Assembly: GCA_020636435.1 (NCBI GenBank) | Contig: JACJXX010000002.1 | Location: forward strand, 1,860,001 to 1,924,000 | From: Lewinellaceae bacterium | Lineage (GTDB): Bacteria > Bacteroidota > Bacteroidia > Chitinophagales > Saprospiraceae | Direction of reading: 5' to 3' | Length of the DNA stretch: 64,000 nt | Part shown: positions 51,911 to 63,900 of the stretch, piece by piece | Numbering within the stretch: position 1 is the first letter of the stretch | Layout of the letters: each line of letters begins with the position of its first letter | Made by a program: the position numbers and the translations under genes | Notes under the pieces: generated by a model | Databases searched by the model: none | Told to the model about the DNA's origin: nothing | The model's input: only the letters and a program-made list of their open reading frames with translations

Positions 51911-54900
51911 CGGCGCTTTCCGGCGTGACTGTGGCGCTGTCTTCGTCGTCCTCCGACTGGTCGCCGTCGTCGTTGTTGGGCGTAGAATCCGGGTCGAACT
52001 GGTTGGACGCCGTCACCTGCGCTACGTTCACGTAGCTCACCCCTGCTCCCGGCGCGCCAACCGTAGCGTTGAACGTCAGGCTGGCGCTGCCGCCTGCCGG
52101 GATGTTCAAGCCGCTCCACGTGATGGTGTTGCCGCTCAGCGTGCCGAAGCCGTTGATGTTCGTGATGTTGGTATAGCCGTTCGGCACTGCGTCCTGCACC
52201 GCTACGCCAGTCGCGTTGTCCGGGCCCTGGTTGGTCACTGTGATCGTGAAGGTCACTACCTCGCCTACCAGCGGCGTGGTGTTGCTTACGGTTTTCACCA
52301 GCTCCAGGTCGGCGCTCTGAGGTGTAACATCCTGCCCGTCGCCGTCGTCTTCGTCGCCCGGGTCGTCTACTACCGAGCCGTCGCCGTCGGTGTCTACCCC
52401 GTTGTTCGGGTTAGAGTCTATGTCCGGCTCGTTTTGAGCCGTTACTTCCGCCAGGTTCATGTAATCGCCGGTGGCGTTAACTGTGGCTGTCAGCGCCAGG
52501 GTTACGCTCTGGCCTGCGGCCAGCGTGCCCACTGTCCATACGCCCGTGCCGTTGTTGTACGTGCCCTGGCTGGCAGCAAAGCCGGCATAAGCATAGCCGC
52601 TCGGAAGCTGGTCCGTGACCGCTACGCCCGTGGCCGTGCTCGGGCCCTGGTTGGTTAATGTTACCGTGAAGGCGACGTTGCTGCCCACGACCGGCGTTGT
52701 GTTGTCTACGCTCTTTTCAAGCTCCAGGTCTACTACTGCGCCTGGGGTCACGTCCTGCCCGTCGCCGTCGTCTTCGTCGCCCGGGTCGTCTACTACGTTC
52801 CCGTCTCCGTCCGTGTCCACCCCGTTGTTCGGCGTGGAGTCTACGTCCGGCTGGTTGGCGTTAGTCACCTGGGCCAGGTTCATGTAGTTGCCGCTGGCGT
52901 TGACCGTCGCGGTGATGGCCAGCGTTGCGCTGCCGCCTGCTGCCAGGTTGCCTACTGTCCACAAGCCCGTGGCTGGGTTGTACGTGCCGTCGCTGGCTGT
53001 TGAGCTTGCATACGTGTAGCCGCTCGGCAGCTGGTCGGACACTGCTACGCCCGTGGCCGTGTTCGGGCCCTGGTTGGCCAGCGATACCGTGAAGGTGACG
53101 TTGTCCCCTACGTTCGGGCTGGTATTGTCTACTGTTTTCTCTAATTCAAGGTCGATTACCGGCACTGGGAACACTTCTTCCCCGTCGCCGTCGTCTTCGT
53201 CGCCCGGGTCGTTGGTCGCGTCCCCGTCGCCGTCCGTGTCTACCCCGTTGCCCGGCGTAGAGTCTGCGTCCGGCTCGTTCTGCGTCAGCACCTCTGCCAG
53301 GTTCACGTAATTGCCGCTTGCGTTCACCGTTGCCGTAATGGTTAAGGTTACGCTCTGGCCGGCAGCAAGCGTGCCAACGTCCCACGTGCCCGTGCCGGCG
53401 TTGTAGCTGCCCTGGCTGGCCGTGCTGCTCACGTACGCGTAGCCGCTCGGAAGCTGGTCGCCTACCGTTACGCCCGTGGCCGTGCTCGGGCCCTGGTTGG
53501 TAAGGCTTACCGTGAAGGCGACGTTGCTGCCCACGTTTGGCGTGGGGTTGTCCACTGTTTTGTCCAGTTCCAGGTCTACCAATGCGCCTGGGGTGACGTC
53601 CTGGCCGTCGCCGTCGTCTTCGTCGCCCGGGTCGTCTACTACCGAGCCGTCGCCGTCGGTGTCTACTCCGTTGTTTGGCGTAGAGTCTGCGTCGTCCTGG
53701 TCTACGGCTGTGACTTCTGCCAGGTTCATATAGTCGCCGGTGGCGTTAACCGTGGCCGTCAGCGTCATGGTAACCGTTTGGCCCGCTGCCAGGGTGCCCA
53801 CTGTCCAGATGCCCGTAGCATTGTTGTACGTGCCCTGGCTGGTGGCAAAGCCCGTGTAGCTGTAGCCGCTCGGCAGCTGGTCCGTGACCGCTACGTTCGT
53901 GGCAGTGCTCGGGCCCTGGTTAGTGAGCGCTACCGTGAAGGTGACGCTGCTGCCTACCTGCGGAGCTGTATTGTTGACTGATTTCTCTAGTTCGAGGTCT
54001 ACCAGCGCGTTCGGCGCGACGTCCTGCCCGTCGCCGTCGTCTTCGTCGCCCGGGTCGTCTACTACTGAACCGTCTCCGTCGGTGTCTACTCCGTTGTTCG
54101 GGGCAGAGTCTACGTCTGGCTCGTTTTGAGCCGTGACTTCCGCCAGGTTCATGTAATCGCCCGTGGCGTTAACCGTGGCGGTGATTGTCAGCGTCGCGCT
54201 GCCGCCTGCGGCCAGCGTGCCTACGTTCCACGCCCCGGTGCCGTTGTTGTACGTGCCCTGGCTGGCAGCAAAGCCGGCATAAGCATAGCCGCTCGGAAGC
54301 TGGTCGGTGACCGCTACTCCGGTGGCCGTGCTCGGGCCCTGGTTGGTTAATGTTACCGTGAAGGCGACGTTGCTGCCTACCACCGGCGTGGCATTGTCTA
54401 CTGTTTTCTCTAATTCAAGGTCTACTACTGCGCCTGGGGTCACGTCCTGCCCGTCGCCGTCGTCTTCGTCGCCCGGGTCGTCTACTACGTTCCCGTCTCC
54501 GTCCGTGTCCACTCCGTTGTTCGGCGTGGAGTCTACGTCCGGCTGGTTGGCGTTTGTCACCTGGGCCAGGTTCATGTAGTTGCCGCTGGCGTTGACCGTC
54601 GCGGTGATGGCCAGCGTTGCGCTGCCGCCTGCTGCCAGGTTGCCTACTGTCCACAAGCCGGTGGCTGGGTTGTACGTGCCGTCGCTGGCTGTTGAGCTCA
54701 CATACGTGTAGCCGCTTGGAAGCTGGTCCGTGGCCGCTACCCCAGTGGCCATATTCGGGCCCTGGTTCGTCAATACTACCGTGAAGGTGACGTTGTCCCC
54801 TACGTTCGGGCTGGTATTGTCTACTGTTTTCTCTAATTCAAGGTCGATTACCGGCACTGGGAACACTTCTTCCCCGTCGCCGTCGTCTTCGTCGCCCGGG

Positions 54901-57900
54901 TCGTTGGTAGAGTCCCCGTCGCCGTCCGTGTCTACCCCGTTGCCCGGGTTAGAGTCGGCGTCCGGCTCGTTTTGCGTAAGCACCTCTGCCAGGTTCACGT
55001 AGTTGCCGCTTGCGTTCACCGTTGCCGTGATGGTTAAGGTTACGCTCTGGCCGGCAGCAAGCGTGCCAACGTCCCACGTGCCCGTGCCGGCGTTGTAGCT
55101 GCCCTGGCTGGCCGTGCTGCTCACGTACGCGTAGCCGCTCGGAAGCTGGTCGCCTACCGTTACGCCCGTGGCCGTGCTCGGGCCCTGGTTGGTAAGGCTT
55201 ACCGTGAAGGCGACGTTGCTGCCCACGTTTGGCGTTGGGTTGTCTACTGTTTTGTCCAGTTCCAGGTCTACCAATGCGCCTGGGGTGACGTCCTGGCCGT
55301 CGCCGTCGTCTTCATCGCCCGGGTCGTCGACTACGCTACCGTCGCCGTCGGTGTCTACTCCGTTGTTCGGGTTGGAGTCGACGTCCGGCTCGTTCTGTGC
55401 CGTGACCTCGGCCAGGTTCATGTAATCGCCAGTGGCGTTAACCGTCGCCGTCAACGTTAAGGTTACGCTCTGGCCGGCGGTTAGCGTGCCTACTGTCCAG
55501 GCGCCCGTGCTGCTAACATAGCTGCCTTGGCTCGTCGTGTGGCTTACATAAGTATATCCGCTCGGAAGCTGGTCCGCTACTGCTACGCCTGTGGCCGTGC
55601 TTGGGCCCTGGTTCGTCAGCACCACCGTGAAGGCCACGTTGCTGCCTACCTGCGGTGTCGTATTGTTGACGCTCTTTTCGAGTTCGAGGTCCACCACTGC
55701 ATTGGGCGTAACCGCTTCGTTGTCCTCGTCATCTTCAGACTGGTCGCCATCATCGTTGTTCGGAGTACTATCCGGATCGAATTGATCCGCAGTTGTCACC
55801 TGGGCTACATTCAGGTAATTAACCCCAGCCCCCGGGTCTTCTACAGTGGCGTCAAAAGTCAATGTGATGTTCCCGCCGGCTGTGATATTCAGTCCGCTCC
55901 AGGTGATGGTGCTACCGGAAAGCGTGCCGCCTCCCGAGATATTCGCGATGCCGCTATAGCCGTTCGGTACCACGTCTGCAACAGACACACCGGTGGCACT
56001 GCTTGGGCCCTGGTTCGTTACTGTGATCGTGAAGGTGACTACGTCGCCTACGTTCGGCGCATTGTCATTGACTACCTTGACCAATTCGAGGTCTGCAGAT
56101 TCCGGAGTGACGGTAGCGTTGTCTTCGTCGTCTTCAGACTGGTCGCCATCGTCATTGTTTGGCGTGCTATCCGGATCAAATTGATCCGCGGCAGTTACCT
56201 GAGCCACGTTTAAGTAGCTTACACCGGCACCCAAAGCATTCACCGTTGCATCAAAAGTCAACGAAACGCTACCGCCAACAGCGATATTCAAGCCACTCCA
56301 GGCAATGGTGCTGCCACTCAATACGCCACCACCAGTGATATTGCTGACACCACTGTAGCCATTGGGCACTACATCCTCAACCGCTACACCAGTAGCCGGT
56401 TGCGGACCCTGGTTGAAAACGGTGATGGTGAAAGTGACCACATCGCCTACGTTCGGTGTACTGTTATTCACTAGCTTGATCAGCTCCAGGTCAGCCAGTT
56501 GATAGAAGCCGGCATCATTGGTGTCGTCATTCTCGCCGGCTGACAAGTTGATAACGCCTGTCTGCCCGCCAACTGCATCGCTATCCAAGGCATCGTTGCC
56601 TACATTCGGCGTGGTTGCATCATATCCACCTGGAGTAACAAACTCGACAATATAATCACCCGGAACGAGATCGGTAAAGCTATAGGAGCCATCGGGCGCC
56701 GTTGTTGTCGTTTGCAGGAAGTTGCCGCTACCGTCCAACAAGTTCACCGTCACTCCACCAATGCCGGGTTCTCCGACATCCTGGACTCCGTCGAAATCCT
56801 GGTCATCCCACACAAAATCGCCCAAGCTTGCGCAGAGGTTCTGGTTGACGGTCACTGTGACATCGGCGGTGTTCATGACCACAATCCCGGTATTGGTTTC
56901 CTGGTTGGTGTTCGGATCCACATACCATACAGTGGCTTCGTCCATAGCTGTATTGGTCGTGGTCTGCGTGTAGGGCAGGCTGTACGTCCATACGAATTCC
57001 TCATCGGAGGCTCCATCGTTATTATTATCGATAAAGTCGATATGGCCATTGCCGTTCAGATCGCCACCCATCCAGTATTGCCCGTAAGGCATCAGCATAT
57101 TGGCCAGGTTGTTGTCCACCACGCTGACATCCCTCAACTGAAGGCCAGGAACTCCACCCAACATGCGTACCCTCAGGGTAAAGGTTACTTCTTCGCCGGC
57201 GCAAATCTCCGTCCTATCGGCAACCTTTTCGACATTGATGAATATACCTGCATAGTTGGACGGGTCGCTGTCCGTTACCGGGTTGCCAAATGGCGTTCCA
57301 TTTCCATCAACAGGCTGCCCTGTCACCGTTGCCAGGTTGGTATACTGACCTAATTGGGCTGGCCCAGACAAATTACAGGTATTGGAAGCGCCTGCTGCCA
57401 GGAATGGAATGGTGCAAACTATCCCTTCCTGGTTGTCTGTTACCACGACGTTGGACAAGCCAACCGTACCCGTATTGGTAACAACATATTGCCAGTTCAC
57501 CGTCGCGCCGCCGTTTGGAACGGCCACAATGGCACCAGGGGCTGTATCGGCATCCTGTCCGTTAGTTGATTTTTCGATATCTACAGAAGCCGTTAGCTGA
57601 ACCGTCACTTCGGCAGCGTCGCCGTCGTCTTCATCGCCCGGGTCGTCTACTACGTTGCCGTCGCCATCCGTATCTACCCCATTGTTCGGGTTGGAGTCTA
57701 CATCCGGCTCATTTTGTGCTGTTACTTCAGCCAGATTCAGGTATGCATCCGGCAATACACTAGCATTTACTGTGGCAGTAATTGTTAGTGTTACGCTCTG
57801 GCCTGCGGTTAGCGTGCCTACGTTCCAGGCCCCCGTGCCGCTGTTGTATGCGCCCTGGCTGGCCGTGTTGCTTATGTATGTATAGCCGCTCGGCAATTGG

Positions 57901-60900
57901 TCGCCTACGGACACGCCGGTGGCTGTGCTCGGGCCTTGGTTCGTTAACACCACCGTGAAGGTGACGTTGCTGCCCACGTTTGGCGTTGAGTTGTCTACTG
58001 ATTTCTCCAGTTCCAGGTCTACCAATGCGTTCGGCTGGACATCCTGCCCGTCCCCGTCGTCCTCGTCGCCCGGGTCGTCTACCACGTTGCCGTCGCCGTC
58101 GGTGTCCACTCCGTTGTTCGGCGTGGAGTCTACGTCAGGCTGGTTCGCGTTCGTCACCTGGGCCAGGTTCATGTAGTTGCCTGTGGCTCTCACTGTCGCC
58201 GTAATTGTCAGCGTGGCGCTGCTGCCTGCTGCCAGCGCGCCTACTGTCCAGGCGCCGCTGCCTGGGTTGTAGGTGCCGTCGCTGGCTGTGTGGCCTACAT
58301 ACGTATAGCCGCTCGGAAGCTGGTCAGACACCGCTACGCCCGTGGCCGTGTTCGGGCCCTGGTTAACCAACACCACCGTGAAGGTCACGTTGTCCCCTAC
58401 GTTCGGCGTAGCGTTGTTGACTGTTTTCTCTAATTCAAGGTCTATGACCGGCACTGGCGTTACTTCCGCCCCGTCGCCGTCGTCTTCGTCGCCCGGGTCG
58501 TCGGTAGAGTCGCCGTCGCCGTCGGTGTCCACCCCGTTGCCCGGGTTGGAGTCTACGTCCGGCTCGTTTTGAGTGGCCACTTCGGCCAAATTCAAATAGT
58601 TGCCGCTTACGTTAACCGTCGCGGTTATTGTCAGTGTTACGCTCTGCCCTGCCGTGAGGGTGCCTACGTCCCATGCCCCGGTGCCGCTGTTGTAGCTGCC
58701 CTGGCTGGCCGTGTTGCTTATGTATGTATAACCGCTCGGCAGCTGGTCCGTAACGGACACGCCGGTGGCCGTGCTCGGCCCTTGGTTGGTCAACACCACC
58801 GTGAAGGTGACGTTGCTGCCCACGTTTGGCGTGGCGTTGTCCACGCTCTTTTCGAGTTCCAGGTCCACAAGCGCGCCCGGCGTGACATCCTGCCCGTCGC
58901 CGTCGTCCTCGTCGCCCGGGTCGTCCACTAAGTTGCCGTCGCCGTCCGTGTCTACTCCGTTGTTCGGGCTGGAGTCTATGTCCGGCTCGTTCGCGCTAGT
59001 GACCTGCGCCAGGTTCATATAATTGCCGCTGGCCCTCACTGTCGCGGTCAGCGTTAAGGTGACGCTCTGCCCGGCAGTTAGCGTGCCCACGTTCCATGCC
59101 CCGGTGCCGCTGTTGTAGCTGCCCTGGCTCGTGGTATGGCTTACATACGTGTAGCCGCCCGGCAGCTGGTCAGACACCGACACGCCCGTGGCCGTGCTCG
59201 GGCCCTGGTTCGTCAACACCACTGTGAAAGTGACGTTGCTGCCGATTTGAGGCGCCGTGTTGTTGACGCTCTTTTCGAGCTCCAGGTCTACTACTGCATT
59301 CGGCAGCACATCCTGCCCGTCGCCGTCGTCTTCGTCGCCCGGGTCGTCTACTACTGCTCCGTCGCCGTCGGTGTCCACCCCGTTGTTCGGGTTGGAGTCT
59401 ATGTCCGGCTCGTTCTGCGCCGTGACTTCGGCCAGGTTCATGTAATCGCCTGCCGCGTTAACCGTCGCCGTCAGCGTTAAGGTGACGCTCTGCCCGGCGG
59501 TGAGGGTGCCTACCGTCCATGCCCCAGTGCCGCTGTTGTAGCTGCCCTGGCTTGTGGTGTTGCTTACGTAGATATAACCGCTTGGCAATTGATCGCCTAC
59601 GGACACGCCGGTGGCTGTGCTCGGGCCCTGGTTGGTTAATACCACTGTGAAGGTAACGTTGTCTCCTACGTTCGGCGTGGTATTGCTGACTGATTTCTCC
59701 AGTTCCAGGTCGACCAATGCGTTCGGCTGGACATCCTGCCCGTCTCCGTCGTCTTCGTCGCCCGGGTCGTCTACCACGTTGCCATCGCCGTCGGTGTCCA
59801 CTCCGTTGTTCGGCGTGGAGTCTACGTCAGGCTGGTTCGCGTTCGTCACCTGCGCCAGGTTCATGTAGTTGCCGGCAGCTCTTACTGTCGCCGTGATTGT
59901 CAGCGTCGCGCTGCTGCCTGCTGCCAGCGCGCCTACTGTCCAGGCGCCGCTGCCTGGGTTGTAGGTGCCGTCGCTGGCTGTGTGGCTTACATACGTATAG
60001 CCGCTCGGAAGCTGGTCAGACACCGCTACGCCCGTGGCCGTGTTCGGGCCCTGGTTAACCAACACCACCGTGAAGGTCACGTTGTCCCCTACGTTCGGCG
60101 TAGCGTTGTTGACTGTTTTCTCTAATTCAAGGTCTATGACCGGCACTGGCGTTGTTTCCGCCCCGTCCCCGTCGTCCTCGTCGCCCGGGTCGTCGGTAGA
60201 GTCCCCGTCGCCGTCGGTGTCCACCCCGTTGCCCGGGTTGGAGTCTACGTCCGGCTCGTTTTGCGCGCTTACCTCGGCCAGGTTCAGGTAGTTGCCGCTA
60301 ACGTTGACTGTAGCGGTAATTGTCAAGGTTACGCTCTGGCCTGCCGTGAGCGTTCCTACTGTCCAGTCGCCCGTGCCGCTGTTATAGCTGCCCTGGCTGG
60401 CCGTGTTGCTCACATAAGCGTAACCGCTCGGCAACTGGTCCGCAACGGACACGCCGGTGGCTGTGCTCGGGCCCTGGTTAACCAACACCACCGTGAAGGC
60501 GACGTTGTCCCCTACGTTCGGCGTAGCGTTGTTGACTGTTTTCTCTAATTCAAGGTCTATGACCGGTACCGGGAACACTTCCGCCCCGTCGCCGTCGTCT
60601 TCGTCGCCCGGGTCGTCGGTAGAGTCGCCGTCGCCGTCGGTGTCCACCCCGTTGCCCGGGTTGGAGTCTACGTCCGGCTCGTTTTGAGTGGCCACTTCGG
60701 CCAAATTCAAATAGTTGCCGCTTACGTTAACCGTCGCGGTTATTGTCAGTGTTACGCTCTGCCCTGCCGTGAGGGTGCCTACGTCCCATGCCCCGGTGCC
60801 GCTGTTGTAGCTGCCCTGGCTGGCCGTGTTGCTTATGTAGGTATAACCGCTCGGCAGCTGGTCCGTAACGGACACGCCGGTGGCCGTGCTCGGCCCTTGG

Positions 60901-63900
60901 TTGGTCAACACCACCGTGAAGGTGACGTTGCTGCCCACGTTCGGCGTGCTGTTGTCTACGCTCTTTTCGAGTTCCAGGTCTACGACTGCATTTGGCTGGA
61001 CATCCTGCCCGTCGCCGTCGTCTTCGTCGCCCGGGTCGTCCACTACCGCCCCGTCGCCGTCGGTGTCTACCCCGTTGTTCGGGTTGGAGTCTACGTCTGG
61101 CTCATTCTGGGCCGTGACTTCGGCCAGGTTCATATAATCGCCAGCGGCGTTAACCGTCGCGGTCAGCGTTAAGGTTACGCTCTGGCCCGCTGCCAGCGTG
61201 CCCACGTTCCATGCCCCGGTGCCGCTGTTGTAGCTGCCCTGGCTCGTGGTATGGCTTACATACGTGTAGCCGCCCGGCAGCTGGTCAGACACCGACACGC
61301 CAGTGGCCGTGCTCGGGCCCTGGTTCGTCAACACCACTGTGAAAGTGACGTTGCTGCCGATTTGAGGCGCCGTGTTGTTGACGCTCTTTTCGAGCTCCAG
61401 GTCTACTACTGCATTCGGCAGCACATCCTGCCCGTCGCCGTCGTCCTCGTCGCCCGGGTCGTCCACTACCGCCCCGTCGCCGTCGGTGTCTACCCCGTTG
61501 TTCGGGTTGGAGTCTATGTCCGGCTCGTTCTGCGCCGTGACCTCGGCCAGGTTCATATAATTGCCGCTGGCTCTCACTGTCGCGGTCAGCGTTAAGGTTA
61601 CGCTCTGGCCCGCTGCCAGCGTGCCTACGTTCCATGCCCCGGTGCCGCTGTTGTAGCTGCCCTGGCTGGCCGTGTTGCTTATGTATGTATAGCCGCTCGG
61701 CAATTGGTCCGTGACGGACACGCCGGTGGCTGTGCTCGGGCCCTGGTTGGTTAACACCACCGTGAAGGCGACGTTGTCTCCTACGTTCGGCGTGGTATTG
61801 TTTACCGATTTCTCCAGTTCCAGGTCTACGACTGCATTTGGCTGGACATCCTGCCCGTCGCCGTCGTCTTCGTCGCCCGGGTCGTCCACTACGCTGCCGT
61901 CCCCGTCGGTGTCCACTCCGTTGTTCGGCGTGGAGTCTACGTCCGGCTGGTTCGCGTTCGTCACCTGCGCCAGGTTCATGTAGTTGCCAGCAGCTCTCAC
62001 TGTCGCCGTAATTGTCAGCGTGGCGCTGCTGCCTGCCGACAGGGTGCCTACTGTCCAGGCGCCGCTGCCTGGGTTGTAGGTGCCGTCGCTGGCTGTGTGG
62101 CCTACATACGTATAGCCGCTCGGAAGCTGGTCAGACACCGCTACGCCCGTGGCCGTGTTCGGGCCCTGGTTAACCAACACCACCGTGAAGGCGACGTTGT
62201 CCCCTACGTTCGGCGTAGTATTGTTGACTGTTTTCTCTAATTCAAGGTCTATGACCGGCACTGGAGTTACTTCTGCCCCGTCGCCGTCGTCTTCGTCGCC
62301 CGGGTCGTCGGTAGAGTCCCCGTCGCCGTCGGTGTCCACCCCGTTGCCCGGGTTGGAGTCTACGTCCGGCTCGTTTTGAGTGGCCACTTCGGCCAAATTC
62401 AAATAGTTGCCGCTTACGTTAACCGTCGCGGTTATTGTCAGTGTTACGCTCTGCCCTGCCGTGAGGGTGCCTACGTCCCATGCCCCGGTGCCGCTGTTGT
62501 AGCTGCCCTGGCTGGCCGTGTTGCTTATGTAGGTATAACCGCTCGGCAGCTGGTCCGTAACGGACACGCCGGTGGCCGTGCTCGGCCCTTGGTTGGTCAA
62601 CACCACCGTGAAGGTGACGTTGCTGCCCACGTTCGGCGTGCTGTTGTCTACGCTCTTTTCGAGTTCCAGGTCTACGACTGCATTTGGCTGGACATCCTGC
62701 CCGTCGCCGTCGTCTTCGTCGCCCGGGTCGTCCACTACCGCCCCGTCGCCGTCGGTGTCTACCCCGTTGTTCGGGTTGGAGTCTACGTCTGGCTCATTCT
62801 GGGCCGTGACTTCGGCCAGGTTCATATAATCGCCAGCGGCGTTAACCGTCGCGGTCAGCGTTAAGGTTACGCTCTGGCCCGCTGCCAGCGTGCCTACGTT
62901 CCATGCCCCGGTGCCGCTGTTGTAGCTGCCCTGGCTGGCCGTGTTGCTTATGTAGGTATAACCGCTCGGCAATTGGTCCGTGACGGACACGCCGGTGGCC
63001 GTGCTCGGCCCTTGGTTGGTCAACACCACCGTGAAGGTGACGTTGCTGCCTACGTTCGGCGTGCTGTTGTCTACGCTCTTTTCGAGTTCCAGGTCTACGA
63101 CTGCATTTGGCTGGACATCCTGCCCGTCGCCGTCATCCTCGTCGCCTGGGTCGTCCACTACTGCGCCGTCGCCGTCGGTGTCCACCCCGTTGTTCGGGTT
63201 GGAGTCTATGTCCGGCTCGTTCTGCGCCGTTACTTCGGCCAGGTTCATGTAATCGCCTGCCGTGTTAACCGTCGCGGTCAGCGTCAAGGTGACGCTTTGG
63301 CCTGCTGTGAGGGTGCCTACGTCCCATGCCCCAGTGCCGCTGTTGTAGCTGCCCTGGCTTGTGGTGTTGCTTATGTATGTATAACCGCTCGGAAGCTGGT
63401 CAGCTACCGACACGCCCGTTGCTGTGCTCGGGCCCTGGTTGGTCAACACCACCGTGAAGGTGACATTGCTGCCTACGTTTGGCGTGCTGTTGTCTACTGA
63501 TTTCTCCAACTCCAGGTCGACCAATGCATTTGGCTGGACATCCTGCCCGTCGCCATCGTCCTCGTCGCCTGGGTCGTCCACTACCGCGCCGTCGCCGTCG
63601 GTGTCCACCCCGTTGTTCGGGTTGGAGTCTATATCCGGCTCGTTCTGCGCCGTGACTTCGGCCAGGTTCATGTAATCGCCTGCCGCGTTAACCGTCGCCG
63701 TCAGCGTTAAGGTGACGCTCTGCCCGGCGGTGAGGGTGCCTACCGTCCATGCCCCAGTGCCGCTGTTGTAGCTGCCCTGGCTTGTGGTGTTGCTTACGTA
63801 GATATAACCGCTTGGCAATTGATCGCCTACGGACACGCCGGTGGCTGTGCTCGGGCCCTGGTTGGTTAATACCACCGTGAAGGTAACGTTGTCTCCTACG

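Larger units (their letters stand above)
45600..52310 (-). repeat. Run of 133-aa (399-bp) DUF11 units
   Basis: About 15 units with an exact 399-bp period where intact (for example 50473, 50872 and 51271 mark the same position). Each unit has the DUF11 strands VTFTITVTNQGP, TGVAVxDxVPNGY and AQVTASDQ, followed by an acidic linker (DSTPNNDDGDQSEDDEDS). Neighbouring units are almost identical at the DNA level. Two scrambled stretches interrupt the run. Confidence 0.85.
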
